Below are positions 8,516 through 17,937 of a DNA stretch of 64,000 bases, piece after piece. Origin of the DNA: CAVVJA01 sp963779485. GTDB taxonomy: Bacteria > Actinomycetota > Actinomycetes > Mycobacteriales > Jatrophihabitantaceae. A program made the translations under genes and the position numbers. The stretch is taken from assembly GCA_963779485.1 (NCBI GenBank), contig CAVZYJ010000007.1:1-64000 (forward strand), read 5' to 3'. The notes beneath the pieces are model-generated. The model was not told the DNA's origin. It searched no databases and saw only the letters and a list, made by a program, of their open reading frames with translations. Each line of letters begins with the position of its first letter. Position 1 is the first letter of the stretch.

Positions 8516-9199
8516 CTACTTGCGTCTCACGCGTGGGGCGGCTGGTGGTGTCTCAGTCGGCTCGAAGGCGGCGGAGAACAGGTAGCTGGTCGCCAGGCTC
8601 CGGTAGGGCCGCCATTTCTCCGCGATGGCCAGGACTTCGAGCTGGGTGGGGAGGTGGTCGAGCTGATAGGCGGCCTGGATGGCTTTGCGCAGCGCAAGGT
8701 CGCCGGGCAGGACGACGTCTTCTCGGCCGAGCGCGATGATGAGGGCGCCTTGCACGGTCCAGGGACCTATCCCCGGAATTGCGGTGAGTTCGGCCATAAG
8801 CTCGTCGTCTGGCAGGCTGCTCAAGACGTCCGGGTTCAGGCGGCCGTCCGACATGCGCTCGGCGAGGTCACGGAGTGTGCTGGTCTTCCGCCACGAGAGC
8901 CCGGCCTCGCGGAGCTTGCCGGGATCGACGCTCAGCAGCTCGGTGGGCGATGGAAGATGGCCGCCGAACAGGGCGGCAATGCGGGCCAGGGTCCGGCGCG
9001 TCGCCGGGACGGACAGTTGCTGGCCGGTGACCTGGAACAGCAGCGCGCCGTACAGATCCATCGGTGGCAGCTGGGCCATCCATGCCCGGGGGTCGAAGCC
9101 CGGCCGGTCGTCGATGAGCCGGGCCAGCACGGGATCGGCGGTGCGAAGGTAGGTGCGCGCTTGCTGTAGCCACACGGCGCGGCTGGAATCCTCGGTCAT
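8516..9199 (-). CDS. AlkA-type DNA-3-methyladenine glycosylase II
   Basis: 227 residues from ATG 9199; an upstream in-frame start at 9256 adds 19 residues unlike the family. The protein is the HhH-GPD superfamily core: LLFQVTGQQLSVPATRR in the first half, the hairpin IPGIGPWTVQGALI, and the catalytic-aspartate segment GREDVVLPGDLALRKAI. These enzymes remove alkylated bases such as 3-methyladenine in base excision repair. It lacks the methylated-phosphotriester N-terminal domain of actinobacterial AdaA-AlkA fusions. A second alkylbase glycosylase (Tag type) lies at 22618-23193. Confidence 0.9.
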   Translation of the reverse strand: MTEDSSRAVWLQQARTYLRTADPVLARLIDDRPGFDPRAWMAQLPPMDLYGALLFQVTGQQLSVPATRRTLARIAALFGGHLPSPTELLSVDPGKLREAGLSWRKTSTLRDLAERMSDGRLNPDVLSSLPDDELMAELTAIPGIGPWTVQGALIIALGREDVVLPGDLALRKAIQAAYQLDHLPTQLEVLAIAEKWRPYRSLATSYLFSAAFEPTETPPAAPRVRRK

Positions 9200-9288
9200 C
9201 GAGTGCGCTCCCGGCTCGCCTAGGCTTGTGCGCTGTTCATATGTATGGCCTCGCACATGAGATTCACGACCTCTTTCTCTAGTTGTTA

Positions 9289-9582
9289 TCAGTCATCAAA
9301 GTGAGCGGCTGTCCCTGATTCTGGTGATCTAGGTTGTCGGGTGAGCTGGCGCACCTCGACGAGGTCGAGGCCGAGCGCTTCGACTTCAGCCAGCACGCCG
9401 TACAGCGCCGATCGATCCAGGTGGCCGATGAGCACGGTGTCGGCGCCGTAGCGCTGCGGCACCAGCGCTGGGAACGCGGACAGCACCGTGGCCCCAAGGT
9501 GGCCGTGGATCCGAATCGCATACCGGACGGGTGCTGGGTCCATGAAGCCATGGTCGAGCGCTGGCAGGTGAACCCTCATCAC
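9289..9582 (-). CDS. Small conserved actinobacterial protein next to LuxR regulator
   Basis: 97 residues from GTG 9582, with ATG as the second codon. The core YAIRIHGHLGATVLSAF, GADTVLIGHLDRSALYGVL and LGLDLVEVRQL is a conserved small-protein pattern often seen next to large LuxR or MalT-like regulators in actinobacteria. The strand-helix-strand periodicity suggests an ACT-like ferredoxin fold, but ligand and role are unknown. It starts 21 bp after the stop of the upstream LuxR gene on the same strand, so the two are probably one transcript. Confidence 0.75.
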   Translation of the reverse strand: MMRVHLPALDHGFMDPAPVRYAIRIHGHLGATVLSAFPALVPQRYGADTVLIGHLDRSALYGVLAEVEALGLDLVEVRQLTRQPRSPESGTAAHFDD

Positions 9583-9603
9583 CAGGATCAGGTGACCGCC
9601 GTG

Positions 9604-12240
9604 TCAACGGGTAAGGCCTGTCGACAGTAGCCGCAGCTCTCGCGCGCGCTGCACTGCCGAGGAGCGATCCCGGGCCTGGAGCTTGGCGTAGATGTTGCGG
9701 ACGTGTGTGTTGACCGTGTTCACGGAGACGGATAATTCGCTGGCGATCTGCGGCCTGGACAGGTTGGTCGGCAGATATCGCAGCACCCTGAGCTCGGTTG
9801 GGCTGAGGTCCTCCGTTGGCGCCGATGGGGGCTGGTCTTTGGCCGCCAGGGATGAGCCGTGCACGACGTCGAGGATGTCGGTGAGCAGCGCGGCATGAGC
9901 CGTCTCGTGACGCGGCAGCGCCTCCAGCAGCTCTCCTGAGCCTGTCATCACGAACGGCAGGACCAGCCGATCCGGCTCGGCGAGGCCGAGGGCGCGTTCG
10001 GCAGCCTGGTTCGCCGCCCGCTGGTCACCGAGCTCACGGTGGGCGAGACCGGCCAGCAGATGAGTCTCTACGACCGTGACGTAACCGACGACCGGCGCCG
10101 TACCGTCCAGAACCTCCTGCACGGCGGCGAGAGCCGCGGCCGGATTGCCCTCCGCGAGGCTGATCACAGCGCGGGCGTTACCGACCTCACCTGAGTTGGC
10201 CGGCTCGTCGTCGAGCGCCGCGAGGGAGGCGCGGGCTTCGCCGGGCCGCCCGGCGCGGGCTTGGGTGGCGAGCATCCAGCCGGTCACCTGGCTCGCCAGC
10301 GCGTGCGACCCCTCGAGCTGCGATCGCAGATGTTCGGCCGCGGTGAACTCCGCCAGCGCCTCGTGGCGGTGGCTGCGGCCGGCCTGCAGCATGCCGTTCC
10401 CAATATGCACGAGCAGCCTGATACCGGGTCCGGTGTCTGTTTGCAGGGCCCGTTCGGTGCGCTGCAGCCATCGCTCGCCTTCGTCAAACTCACCGGTCCA
10501 CACCAGGTTGGCGGCCAGCGTTACCAGCGCGGGCGCGATAATGGGCTCCGCGCCCCAACCGTGCCGCTCAGCGAGCGCTATCGCCTCGTGGCAGCGCCTT
10601 CGGGTGGTGGCGAACGGGCGGATCTTCGACGCGAAACCGAGCTGCGCGAGGCAGCTGACTTCGAGGTAGGGGCGGCCGATCCTCCGGGCCAGGACGGCGC
10701 CCTCCTGGAGGTGGCGTTCCGCGTCGGGTAGCGCCAGGGACCACGCCTCGATGATCCCCAGATTCATCAGCGCCACTGCTCGCAGGTCGCTGCCGAGCGC
10801 GATGTCCTCATCGGACGGTCCGGTTATCGGGGAGGTAAGGAATTTGGCCTGTTCGAGAACCCCGGCAAAGTTGCCGCGTCGCCTCGCCAGCGACAGCTTC
10901 AGTGACGCGATGGCCATTTGGAGGCGGCGCTGGCGATCTGGTGGCGCCGTCTCGGCGTATGTCTCGGCGACTACCAGGTGGGCGGCCGCCTCGTCCAGCC
11001 GTCCCTGGACGACGTCAACGGTTGCGTGCACGAGAGCCAGCTCGGGGTGATCCGCGCCCGGCGGAAATGCCTGCAACAGCGCCTGGATGGTCTGCGTATG
11101 CCCGTCGAGCGTCAGGCTGAACGAATAGTCGGCGAGCAGCCGCGCCGCGCCGGGCCAATCGGCCGCCGCTTGGGTGTGCCGGATGGCGTCGACAACCTGG
11201 CCATGCTGAGCAAACCATTCAGCGGCCCGCCGGTGCAGCGTCGGCACCTCCGCGGGCAGCGCCCGGCGCAGCTCCAGCCGCAGCAGATCGGCGAACAGGT
11301 GGTGGTAGCGAAACCACGTGCGCTCGGGGTCGAGCGACACGACAAACGCGTTCGCGTCTTCCAGGGCCAGCAGGATCCGTTCCGAGCCAGGGCGGCCGGT
11401 CAGCAGGTCGGCCAGTTCACCGTTGACGCGATCAAGCAGGGAGGTGCGCAGCAGCAGATCCTTGACCTCATCGGGCTGGCGCTCCAGCATCTCAGCGATC
11501 AGGTACTCGGCGACGGTGCGATCACTTCCGGAGAACTCGGCGACGAAACGCTCCGGGTCCGGATGACCGGCCAGTGAGATCGCTGCGAGCCGCAGACCGG
11601 CGGCCCACCCTTCCGTCCGCTCGTGCAGCAGCGCCGCGCCGGCATCCGACAGTGCGATAGCCGAGGCATCGAGAAGCTCGCGTGTCTCGCGCTGGCTGAA
11701 GCGCAGATCCGCTGCGCGGATCTCGGCTAGCTCGCCGGTCAGGCGCAGCTGATGCAGGCGCAGCGGGAGATCGCGACGGGTGGCCAGCACCGCATGCACC
11801 TCACCGGGAAGGTTCGTCAGCAACCGGGTGAGCTGGACGAGCGCGTCCGGCGAGGTCAGCTCGTGCAGATCGTCGATGACCAGGATGAGGCCGCCGCGTT
11901 GGTCGGCGAGCTCCGATAGCACTCGCTCGACCATCGCCCGCCCATCGAAGCCGGGTGTCGCCGCTGGCGGTTCTGCACGGCTTGGTGGGGCGGAGGCCTG
12001 ACCGACCGCGCCGAGCAGGGCAAGCCAGAACTGCTGGGCATCGTGCTGGTCGCGCTGCACCTGCACGACGGCGATCCGATGCGGCTGCCCCAGACGGTCG
12101 GCCCACGCGCGCAGCAGCGACGTCTTCCCGCTGCCGGCGGGAGCCGAGATGATCGTCACCTTCCTCGCCGCTGCGTGATCCAAAGCGGCGAGAAGTTCGC
12201 CCCGGTCGATCAGCCGGGGGATTGTTGGAGCCACCTTCAA
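9604..12240 (-). CDS. Large MalT-like LuxR-family regulator (STAND ATPase)
   Basis: 878 residues from ATG 12240. The N-terminus carries a Walker A APAGSGKTSLLRAW (about 34-47) and a Walker B LILVIDDLHEL; the middle is a long stretch of TPR-like helices (about 380-780); the C-terminus is a LuxR HTH with LSPTELRVLRYLPTNLS and ASELSVSVNTVNTHVRNIYA. This MalT/LAL architecture implies a signal-gated transcription activator that oligomerises with ATP. The effector is unknown. The small 97-residue gene follows in the same direction. The divergent epimerase-like gene begins 282 bp away, and the shared intergenic region is a natural place for target sites. Confidence 0.92.
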   Translation of the reverse strand: MKVAPTIPRLIDRGELLAALDHAAARKVTIISAPAGSGKTSLLRAWADRLGQPHRIAVVQVQRDQHDAQQFWLALLGAVGQASAPPSRAEPPAATPGFDGRAMVERVLSELADQRGGLILVIDDLHELTSPDALVQLTRLLTNLPGEVHAVLATRRDLPLRLHQLRLTGELAEIRAADLRFSQRETRELLDASAIALSDAGAALLHERTEGWAAGLRLAAISLAGHPDPERFVAEFSGSDRTVAEYLIAEMLERQPDEVKDLLLRTSLLDRVNGELADLLTGRPGSERILLALEDANAFVVSLDPERTWFRYHHLFADLLRLELRRALPAEVPTLHRRAAEWFAQHGQVVDAIRHTQAAADWPGAARLLADYSFSLTLDGHTQTIQALLQAFPPGADHPELALVHATVDVVQGRLDEAAAHLVVAETYAETAPPDRQRRLQMAIASLKLSLARRRGNFAGVLEQAKFLTSPITGPSDEDIALGSDLRAVALMNLGIIEAWSLALPDAERHLQEGAVLARRIGRPYLEVSCLAQLGFASKIRPFATTRRRCHEAIALAERHGWGAEPIIAPALVTLAANLVWTGEFDEGERWLQRTERALQTDTGPGIRLLVHIGNGMLQAGRSHRHEALAEFTAAEHLRSQLEGSHALASQVTGWMLATQARAGRPGEARASLAALDDEPANSGEVGNARAVISLAEGNPAAALAAVQEVLDGTAPVVGYVTVVETHLLAGLAHRELGDQRAANQAAERALGLAEPDRLVLPFVMTGSGELLEALPRHETAHAALLTDILDVVHGSSLAAKDQPPSAPTEDLSPTELRVLRYLPTNLSRPQIASELSVSVNTVNTHVRNIYAKLQARDRSSAVQRARELRLLSTGLTR

Positions 12241-12521
12241 AGGCCTGTCCTGGTTCTACGCCTGACGCCGCCCTATCGTCGGCGACCCGGTCCTACGCCC
12301 TGCCCTCTCGGCACCTGGTCAGCGTATGTGCTCGGTTGGCGGCGCGCGAACATCCTTTGTGCGGTGCCCCGGTCCCGCGAAATCACCATGATCCGGTGAC
12401 GACCTCTCACCTGCCTGGTGGCGAGCGTGGGGCTGTCGCGAAGGTTCGCACGGCCGCCAGGGCACGTGCCTCCGACCAGAACGACGTTGCTCTGACGATC
12501 AAGACAGGAGGCTGTCCGGCT

Positions 12522-13403
12522 ATGAAGGTGGCACTCACCGGTGCAACAGGGTTCATCGGATCTCACGTAATGACGGAACTGCAACAGCACGGCCACGAGG
12601 TAACGGCGCTCGTCCGCGACGACCCACAGGCGGACGTCGTCGCAGCCCGCGGCGCCACACCGACCGTGCTCGACCTCTACGACCGGCCGGCGGTAGCGAG
12701 CCTGCTTAGCAATGCAGACGGGGCCATCCACACGGCCAGTCCTGGGGACGCGACCAGCGCCGACCTGGAATCCGCAGTGGTCGATGCGGTGATCGATGCG
12801 TTCGCCGGCACCGGCAAGCTCTACGTCTCCATCAGCGGTCTGTGGGTCTACGGGGCCAACTCCGCCATCAGCGAGGAGTCGCCATTCAAAGCGCCGGCGC
12901 TCGTGGCATGGAAGGAGCCGATCGAACGCCGGGTCCTCGGCGCGAGAGACATGCGCGCAGTCGTGATCGTCTCCGGCGTCGCGTACGGCGAGGGCGGGGG
13001 AGGGATTCCCGGGCTGCTTCTCGGTTCACCCCGAGACGACGCCGGCAACTTGATCATGCTCGGCACCGGACAACAGCACTGGGCGACAGTGCACGTCGCG
13101 GACCTGGCGGATGTCTTCCGGCGTGTCTTGGAAGATGACTCGGCTCATGGCCGCTACGTCATCGGCAACGGAGTGAACTCGACCGCGGCCGAACTCACGG
13201 AGGCGGCCGCCGTCGCAGCCGGCGCTCCAGGAGCGGTCCCCGGTTCCGATGATGAGGCTCGGGCACGCCTGGGCGACTATTTCGCCGAGGTCCTCCTGCT
13301 CGATCAGGGCACCGACGCGGCCAAGGCTCGCGCCGAGTTCGGCTGGAATCCGTCTCATCCACCCCTTCTCGACGAGTTCCGTCACGGGAGTTACCGCAAG
13401 TGA
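12522..13403 (+). CDS. NAD-dependent epimerase/dehydratase family protein
   Basis: 293 residues from ATG 12522, with GGAGG at 12507-12511; the open frame upstream to 12222 lacks a comparable start. The N-terminus KVALTGATGFIGSHVMTEL has the GxxGxxG dinucleotide motif of atypical/extended SDRs. Further on are SISGLWVYG and an HWATVHVADLADVFRRVL segment typical of this family. The canonical YxxxK pair is not evident: the usual Tyr-Lys region reads FKAPALVAWKEPIERRVL, so catalysis may be altered. Substrate unknown. It is divergent from the LuxR gene and just ahead of the GH15 gene (gap about 40 bp), suggesting co-transcription with the latter. Confidence 0.88.
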   Translation: MKVALTGATGFIGSHVMTELQQHGHEVTALVRDDPQADVVAARGATPTVLDLYDRPAVASLLSNADGAIHTASPGDATSADLESAVVDAVIDAFAGTGKLYVSISGLWVYGANSAISEESPFKAPALVAWKEPIERRVLGARDMRAVVIVSGVAYGEGGGGIPGLLLGSPRDDAGNLIMLGTGQQHWATVHVADLADVFRRVLEDDSAHGRYVIGNGVNSTAAELTEAAAVAAGAPGAVPGSDDEARARLGDYFAEVLLLDQGTDAAKARAEFGWNPSHPPLLDEFRHGSYRK

Positions 13404-13446
13404 CGGGTGGTTGACGGGGCGCCGAATCATGGAAGGGCACGGTCAG

Positions 13447-15327
13447 ATGGTCGCTCCAGAGTCGTCGGCGCTGGCAGCAGGTATGGCTGACTCCATTCGG
13501 TTGCCGGAGCGCGGGCCGGGCACGGCTGGACGTCCTGACTATCTGCCGGTGTCTGAGCATGGGCTGATCGGTGACATGCACAGCGTGGCCCTGGTGGGAA
13601 CCAACGGCACCATCGACTGGCAGTGCTGCCCGTCTTTCGACGCTCCCACCGTCTTCGGCTCGCTCCTGGACACGGACCGTGGCGGATCCTTCGAGCTGGC
13701 CGCCGCGGTGCCGGCAAAGACCCGGCAGTTCTACCTCCCCGACACCAACGTGCTGATCACCCGTTTCTTCGCGGAGGAGGGGGTGGGTGAGATCCAAGAC
13801 TTCATGCCGGTCGGCGGCGCGGCCGAGCTGCAGCGGCACCGACTGATCCGGCGGGTGCTCTGCGTGCGCGGGACCATACCGTTCCGGGCGCGGGTCTCGC
13901 CGCGGTTTGGCTATGGGATGCATCCGCACGCCATCACCGAGGTGGAGGCTGGCACGGTCTTCACCGCATCCAGCTTGACTCTTGGCCTGACCGCCACGGT
14001 GCCGGTCGAGCACGACGACCGTGATGTGACGGCCGAGTTCAAGCTGGCTGAGGGGGAGTCGGCGGTGTTCGCGATGGACGAGGTGGGCAACGATGCTGTG
14101 CCGCGCGGATGTTCCGGCGAGGAGGCAAAGGAACTGCTGGTCGGCACCGTCGCTTTCTGGCGGAACTGGCTCTCGGCGTCGCGCTACCGGGGTCGGTGGC
14201 GGGAGGTGGTGCACCGTTCAGCGTTGACGCTGAAGCTGCTGACCTATGCGCCGACCGGCGCCATCGTGGCCGCACCGACGACCAGCCTGCCCGAGCAGAT
14301 CGGCGGGGAGCGCAACTGGGACTACCGCTACGTGTGGGTCCGCGACGCGGCCTTCTGCGTCTACGCGCTGCTGCGGCTGGGTTTCACCAGCGAGGCCGAC
14401 GCTTTCATGCGCTTCATGCTCAAGCACGCCACCCCGCGCGAGGATGGTGCGTCTGGTCCGCTGCAGGTGATGTACGGCATCGACGGGCGCACCGAGCTGC
14501 CCGAGCGGGAACTGGGCCACCTGGCCGGCTACGAAGGCTCGGTGCCGGTGCGGATCGGCAACGCCGCGGCCAAGCAGCTTCAGCTCGACATCTACGGCGA
14601 GCTCATGGACTCGGTCTACCTCTACGACGACTGGTACCGGCCCATCTCTAGCGCCGAGTGGGACGCGATCACCACCCGGACCGAATGGGTCTGCGACCAC
14701 TGGGACCAACCCGACGAGGGCATCTGGGAGACCCGCGGCGGCCCCAAGAAGTTCCTGTACTCCCAGCTGATGTGCTGGGTGGCGATCGAGCGGGCGATCC
14801 GGCTTGCCACCCGCCGGGGCCTGCCGGCCGACCTTGAACGCTGGCGGAAGTCCCGCGATGCGATCTACCGGCGGATCATGGACCGCGGCTGGTCCCCAAA
14901 GCTGCAGGCGTTTGCCCAATACGAAGGCGGAGATGTCCTCGACGCGGCCGTCTTGCTGATGCCGCTGGTCAAGTTCATCTCGCCGACCGACCCCAAGTGG
15001 CTGTCCACCCTCGATGCGCTCACTGCCAGCCTGGTTTCCGATTCCCTGGTCTACCGTTACGATCCGCAGGCCAGCCCGGACGGCGTACGCGGCGAGGAAG
15101 GCACTTTCTCGGTGTGTTCGTTCTGGTACGTCGAGGCGCTGACCCGAGCCGGGCGCCTGGAGGAGGCGCGGCTGGCGTTCGAGAAGATGCTTACCTACGC
15201 CAACCACGTGGGCCTGTACGCCGAGCAGATCAGCCGCACCGGCGAGCAGCAAGGAAATTTCCCCCAGGCGCTGACCCATCTGGCGCTAATCAGCGCGGCT
15301 TTCAACCTCGACCGCGCCCTTGGCTGA
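13447..15327 (+). CDS. Glycoside hydrolase family 15 (glucoamylase/trehalase-like)
   Basis: 626 residues from ATG 13447, chosen because GGAAGGG lies 9 bp upstream; ATG 13429 would add six residues. The N-terminal beta-sandwich domain includes YLPVSEHGLIGDMHSVALVG and NGTIDWQCCPSFDAPTVF. The (alpha/alpha)6 barrel contains the hallmark ERNWDYRYVWVRDAAF, a catalytic-base region EGTFSVCSFWYVEAL and the closing ETGEQQGNFPQ-type motif GEQQGNFPQALTHLALI. This is the actinobacterial cytosolic GH15 group, whose studied mycobacterial member acts on trehalose; others cleave alpha-glucans. No signal peptide, so an intracellular role is likely. It probably shares a transcript with the upstream epimerase-like gene. 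Confidence 0.92.
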   Translation: MVAPESSALAAGMADSIRLPERGPGTAGRPDYLPVSEHGLIGDMHSVALVGTNGTIDWQCCPSFDAPTVFGSLLDTDRGGSFELAAAVPAKTRQFYLPDTNVLITRFFAEEGVGEIQDFMPVGGAAELQRHRLIRRVLCVRGTIPFRARVSPRFGYGMHPHAITEVEAGTVFTASSLTLGLTATVPVEHDDRDVTAEFKLAEGESAVFAMDEVGNDAVPRGCSGEEAKELLVGTVAFWRNWLSASRYRGRWREVVHRSALTLKLLTYAPTGAIVAAPTTSLPEQIGGERNWDYRYVWVRDAAFCVYALLRLGFTSEADAFMRFMLKHATPREDGASGPLQVMYGIDGRTELPERELGHLAGYEGSVPVRIGNAAAKQLQLDIYGELMDSVYLYDDWYRPISSAEWDAITTRTEWVCDHWDQPDEGIWETRGGPKKFLYSQLMCWVAIERAIRLATRRGLPADLERWRKSRDAIYRRIMDRGWSPKLQAFAQYEGGDVLDAAVLLMPLVKFISPTDPKWLSTLDALTASLVSDSLVYRYDPQASPDGVRGEEGTFSVCSFWYVEALTRAGRLEEARLAFEKMLTYANHVGLYAEQISRTGEQQGNFPQALTHLALISAAFNLDRALG

Positions 15328-15422
15328 CAAAGCCGCCGCACATGGTGGCGATCGTCCCCAGTGAACTCGAAACACCGACACCAAGGCTCACGGAGCCAGC
15401 CGCGAGATCAACCTGGCAACCG

Positions 15423-16721
15423 TCATCGGCCGTCGGTCGGCCGAAGGACGGCGAGGCCGAGATACTCGCAGGCCCGTAACGCAAGTTCCAGGTCGGCGTG
15501 ACGGTCCTCGATCCCGCCGCCCAGGGCCTCCTCGGCCTTGCGGACGCGGTACTGGACGCTGTTCTTGTGCAACGTTAGGAGTTCCGCCGTTGCTGTGTAG
15601 CTGCCGGTGTGCAGGAATACCTGCAGGGTATTGCGAAGCCGAGCGTGCGGTTCGTCATCCAATGCCAGGTCGGCGAGCGTGCTCCACACCCAGCTGCGGG
15701 CGGCGTCAACATCAGCGCAGATCAGGGCGATCGCCCCGACATCCGTGAATGTGGTCAACCGGGTACCAGGCCTGGCCGCCAACGCCAAGTCCTGAGTGCG
15801 TTTGGCCTGCACGTGGGTTTGACGGAATCCCGCTAGACCATAAGCGGGTTCGCCAACCGCCACCCGGATCGCGGCGTCGCCGTTGTCAAAGGCAGCGGAC
15901 AAGACATCGTAGGAGACAGGATTGTCGTCGCGGACTGGCAACCATATCCAGGCCAGAGACTCATCGCGGGGAACGAACAGATGCCGGCCGTGACTATCGA
16001 GTTTGTGGGCAGCCGCGGCTGCGAGCCGGTCCAGCCGGTTTAGTCCTTCGCTGGTGTCGACGGCTTCAATCAGCCAGGCGATCACACCCAGATGATGTTG
16101 GCGAAGGCGGTAGCCCAATGCCGACTCGGTGGGATCTACGTCGACCGAGTTACCGCCAAGTATTGCGCGTACCCGCCCGGCGCGGACCGCGGTCTGGGTG
16201 AGCAGCCATCGGTCACGCTCCCGTTGATAGACAGCTATCAACTCTTCCGAGACTCGGTCGATGTACTCGAAGCTGACTTCGACCATGCGAGATGCGACGG
16301 CGCTGGCGAGATCACGATCCACACTTCTGCTGGCCAGCTCATCGAGACAGCGCGACAGGAATCGACCGTGACCGACCCGGTAGGCGCGAACGAGAGTGAT
16401 GGTCGGTACTCCACGTTGCGCCAAGCGCCTCGCATACTCGACCGCGGCGGCCGGGGCGCGGATGTCGTCGGCCACAAGCTCGTGCTCGAACACGTGCAGC
16501 AGCGTCGAGACATTCTCCTCGACGCTGGCATCAAGCAGCTTCTCGACGAGTACGTCGCCTCGCAGCTCCGGAATGTCTCTGGTCAGCAATTCCCAGATCT
16601 CGTGGCTGAGATCGGGTAGCTCCCTCGCGACGGCCGAAGCAACGGAGGACAGCTCCGTAGCGACGGCACCGCCCCCGCCCCTCATCCGGTAATCATCGCC
16701 GGGGGGCTCTTCCATGTCCAT
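15423..16721 (-). CDS. PucR-family transcriptional regulator
   Basis: About 432 residues from ATG 16721; the frame is open to 16853 and the exact start is uncertain because no candidate has a clear ribosome site. The N-terminal helical part (about 20-170) resembles RsbT co-antagonist-type sensor regions, the middle holds a GGDEF-like CdaR region, and the C-terminus is the PucR HTH with LRNTLQVFLHTGSYTATAEL and HKNSVQYRVRKAEEALG. Members regulate purine, sugar-acid or detox genes; no target can be assigned. It is divergent from the coiled-coil gene at 16888. Confidence 0.88.
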   Translation of the reverse strand: MDMEEPPGDDYRMRGGGGAVATELSSVASAVARELPDLSHEIWELLTRDIPELRGDVLVEKLLDASVEENVSTLLHVFEHELVADDIRAPAAAVEYARRLAQRGVPTITLVRAYRVGHGRFLSRCLDELASRSVDRDLASAVASRMVEVSFEYIDRVSEELIAVYQRERDRWLLTQTAVRAGRVRAILGGNSVDVDPTESALGYRLRQHHLGVIAWLIEAVDTSEGLNRLDRLAAAAAHKLDSHGRHLFVPRDESLAWIWLPVRDDNPVSYDVLSAAFDNGDAAIRVAVGEPAYGLAGFRQTHVQAKRTQDLALAARPGTRLTTFTDVGAIALICADVDAARSWVWSTLADLALDDEPHARLRNTLQVFLHTGSYTATAELLTLHKNSVQYRVRKAEEALGGGIEDRHADLELALRACEYLGLAVLRPTDGR

Positions 16722-16887
16722 GCTGCCGCTACGGCCTCGCCGGACGAGCGACGTATGACGCCTTTCGCGTGGTTCGTTCTGGCTGCGCAGCACAACGCTC
16801 ACGTGGAGGTCCGTGCCTCGACACGATGACTTCATCGGCGTGCACCGCTGCAATGGGATATGTCAACCTGAATCGAGGAGGAAGACC

Positions 16888-17319
16888 GTGGAACCACTGT
16901 CGGAGCAGCTCAGCGATCTCGCCGAGCGCGCCAAGCAAGCAGAGGACGTCATCGCCGCGGCCCGGGCGAAGAACCGTGCAGCGCTGGAGACCCAGCGGGC
17001 GCAGCTGAAGTCATCGATAGACGCAGCAACGGCTTCGGCCCAGGCCGATGCCGTCGCGACGCAAGACGAGGCGCAGTCGTGGTGGCAGGAGACTCGTTCG
17101 ACCATCAACGAGCGATTCGAGACGTTACGAGCGAAGCGCGACGAGCACCGGGCAGAACGCGACCTGAAAAAGGCACAGAACCGCGCCGACGACGCCGAGC
17201 TGGATGCCGCAGACGCGATTGACTTCGCCACCTACGCCCTCGACGAAGCCGAGTACGCCGTCGTCGACGCCGTGATTGCACGCGTCGACGCCGACGAACT
17301 CGCACTACAGCAAGCCTGA
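16888..17319 (+). CDS. Small coiled-coil protein
   Basis: 143 residues from GTG 16888, preceded by GAGGAGGAAG, which decides this start over the upstream open frame. The sequence is almost wholly helical and charged, with Ala/Glu/Lys/Arg heptads through LSDLAERAKQAEDVIAAARA, INERFETLRAKRDEHRAERD and KKAQNRADDAELDAADAID. It has no membrane segment or enzyme motif. This looks like a cytosolic coiled-coil structural protein; similar short proteins are common in actinobacteria without known function. Its stop is followed by a decayed mobile-element-like fragment. Confidence 0.7.
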   Translation: MEPLSEQLSDLAERAKQAEDVIAAARAKNRAALETQRAQLKSSIDAATASAQADAVATQDEAQSWWQETRSTINERFETLRAKRDEHRAERDLKKAQNRADDAELDAADAIDFATYALDEAEYAVVDAVIARVDADELALQQA

Positions 17320-17369
17320 TCACCACCCCGTCGTGTCGAGGCGGCCAAGTCCGTCCGTCCTAGTGCGAC

Positions 17370-17455
17370 AAGTTGTGCAACTGTTCGCACTGAAAACAAC
17401 ACCCAACTCACCCGCGAAATCCACACCCTCACCACCGAACTCCACAACCCGGGCC
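17370..17455 (+). pseudogene. Remnant resembling a DUF6262 integrase-partner gene
   Basis: A short stretch in one frame reads TENNTQLTREIHTLTTELHN, which resembles the C-terminal coiled coil of small DUF6262 proteins found beside tyrosine recombinases in actinobacterial mobile elements. No start, no integrase and no terminal repeats were found. It is probably a scar of a lost element. Family assignment is from memory and weak. Confidence 0.35.
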
Positions 17456-17495
17456 GAGCGACGTCTTGCCTTGTGGCAATGCCCGGGCTGGTCAG

Positions 17496-17924
17496 CTACC
17501 GGGGATCTTTGCCGAGTTGTTTGCGTGCTTCCTGCACGAGCTCGGTGTTGGTGTGGGCGTGGCCGGCGAGGCCCCAGCCGCCGTCCGGGGCTTGGGTGAG
17601 CAGCACCCAGGTGCGGTCGTGGAGGGTGGGGTCGCCGGCGGCTTCGACGACGAGGTCGGTTAGGCGTTGTACGAGGCTCAGCTGCTTGTCGCGGTTGAGG
17701 GCGTCGGCGTTGGTGAGCACTTGGACACGGATGTGTCGGGTGTCGCCGTCGACGTCGGAGATGGCGGCGGGGTCGAGGTCGTGGATGAAGGCGGCGGTGT
17801 TCTGGCGGAACAGGGCGATGTCGGGGACCTGCTCGACTGCCATCACGGTTGCGGCGGCGTCGGTGGCTAGGCGGTGGGGGTCGGCGAACGTGCCGCGCAC
17901 CGCGTAGATGTCGATCATCGGCAT
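17496..17924 (-). CDS. Tautomerase (4-oxalocrotonate tautomerase/MIF-like) family protein
   Basis: 142 residues from ATG 17924. The protein begins MPMIDIYAVRG, so removal of Met would expose the catalytic N-terminal proline of the tautomerase superfamily. The length matches two fused beta-alpha-beta units, the first with RLATDAAATVMAVEQVP and the second with IRVQVLTNADALNRDKQ. The family catalyses keto-enol tautomerisation or dehalogenation of small acids. It starts 13 bp downstream of the hydrolase stop in the same direction, so it is almost certainly in one operon with it. Confidence 0.85.
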   Translation of the reverse strand: MPMIDIYAVRGTFADPHRLATDAAATVMAVEQVPDIALFRQNTAAFIHDLDPAAISDVDGDTRHIRVQVLTNADALNRDKQLSLVQRLTDLVVEAAGDPTLHDRTWVLLTQAPDGGWGLAGHAHTNTELVQEARKQLGKDPR

Positions 17925-17937
17925 GATGGTCTCCCGG

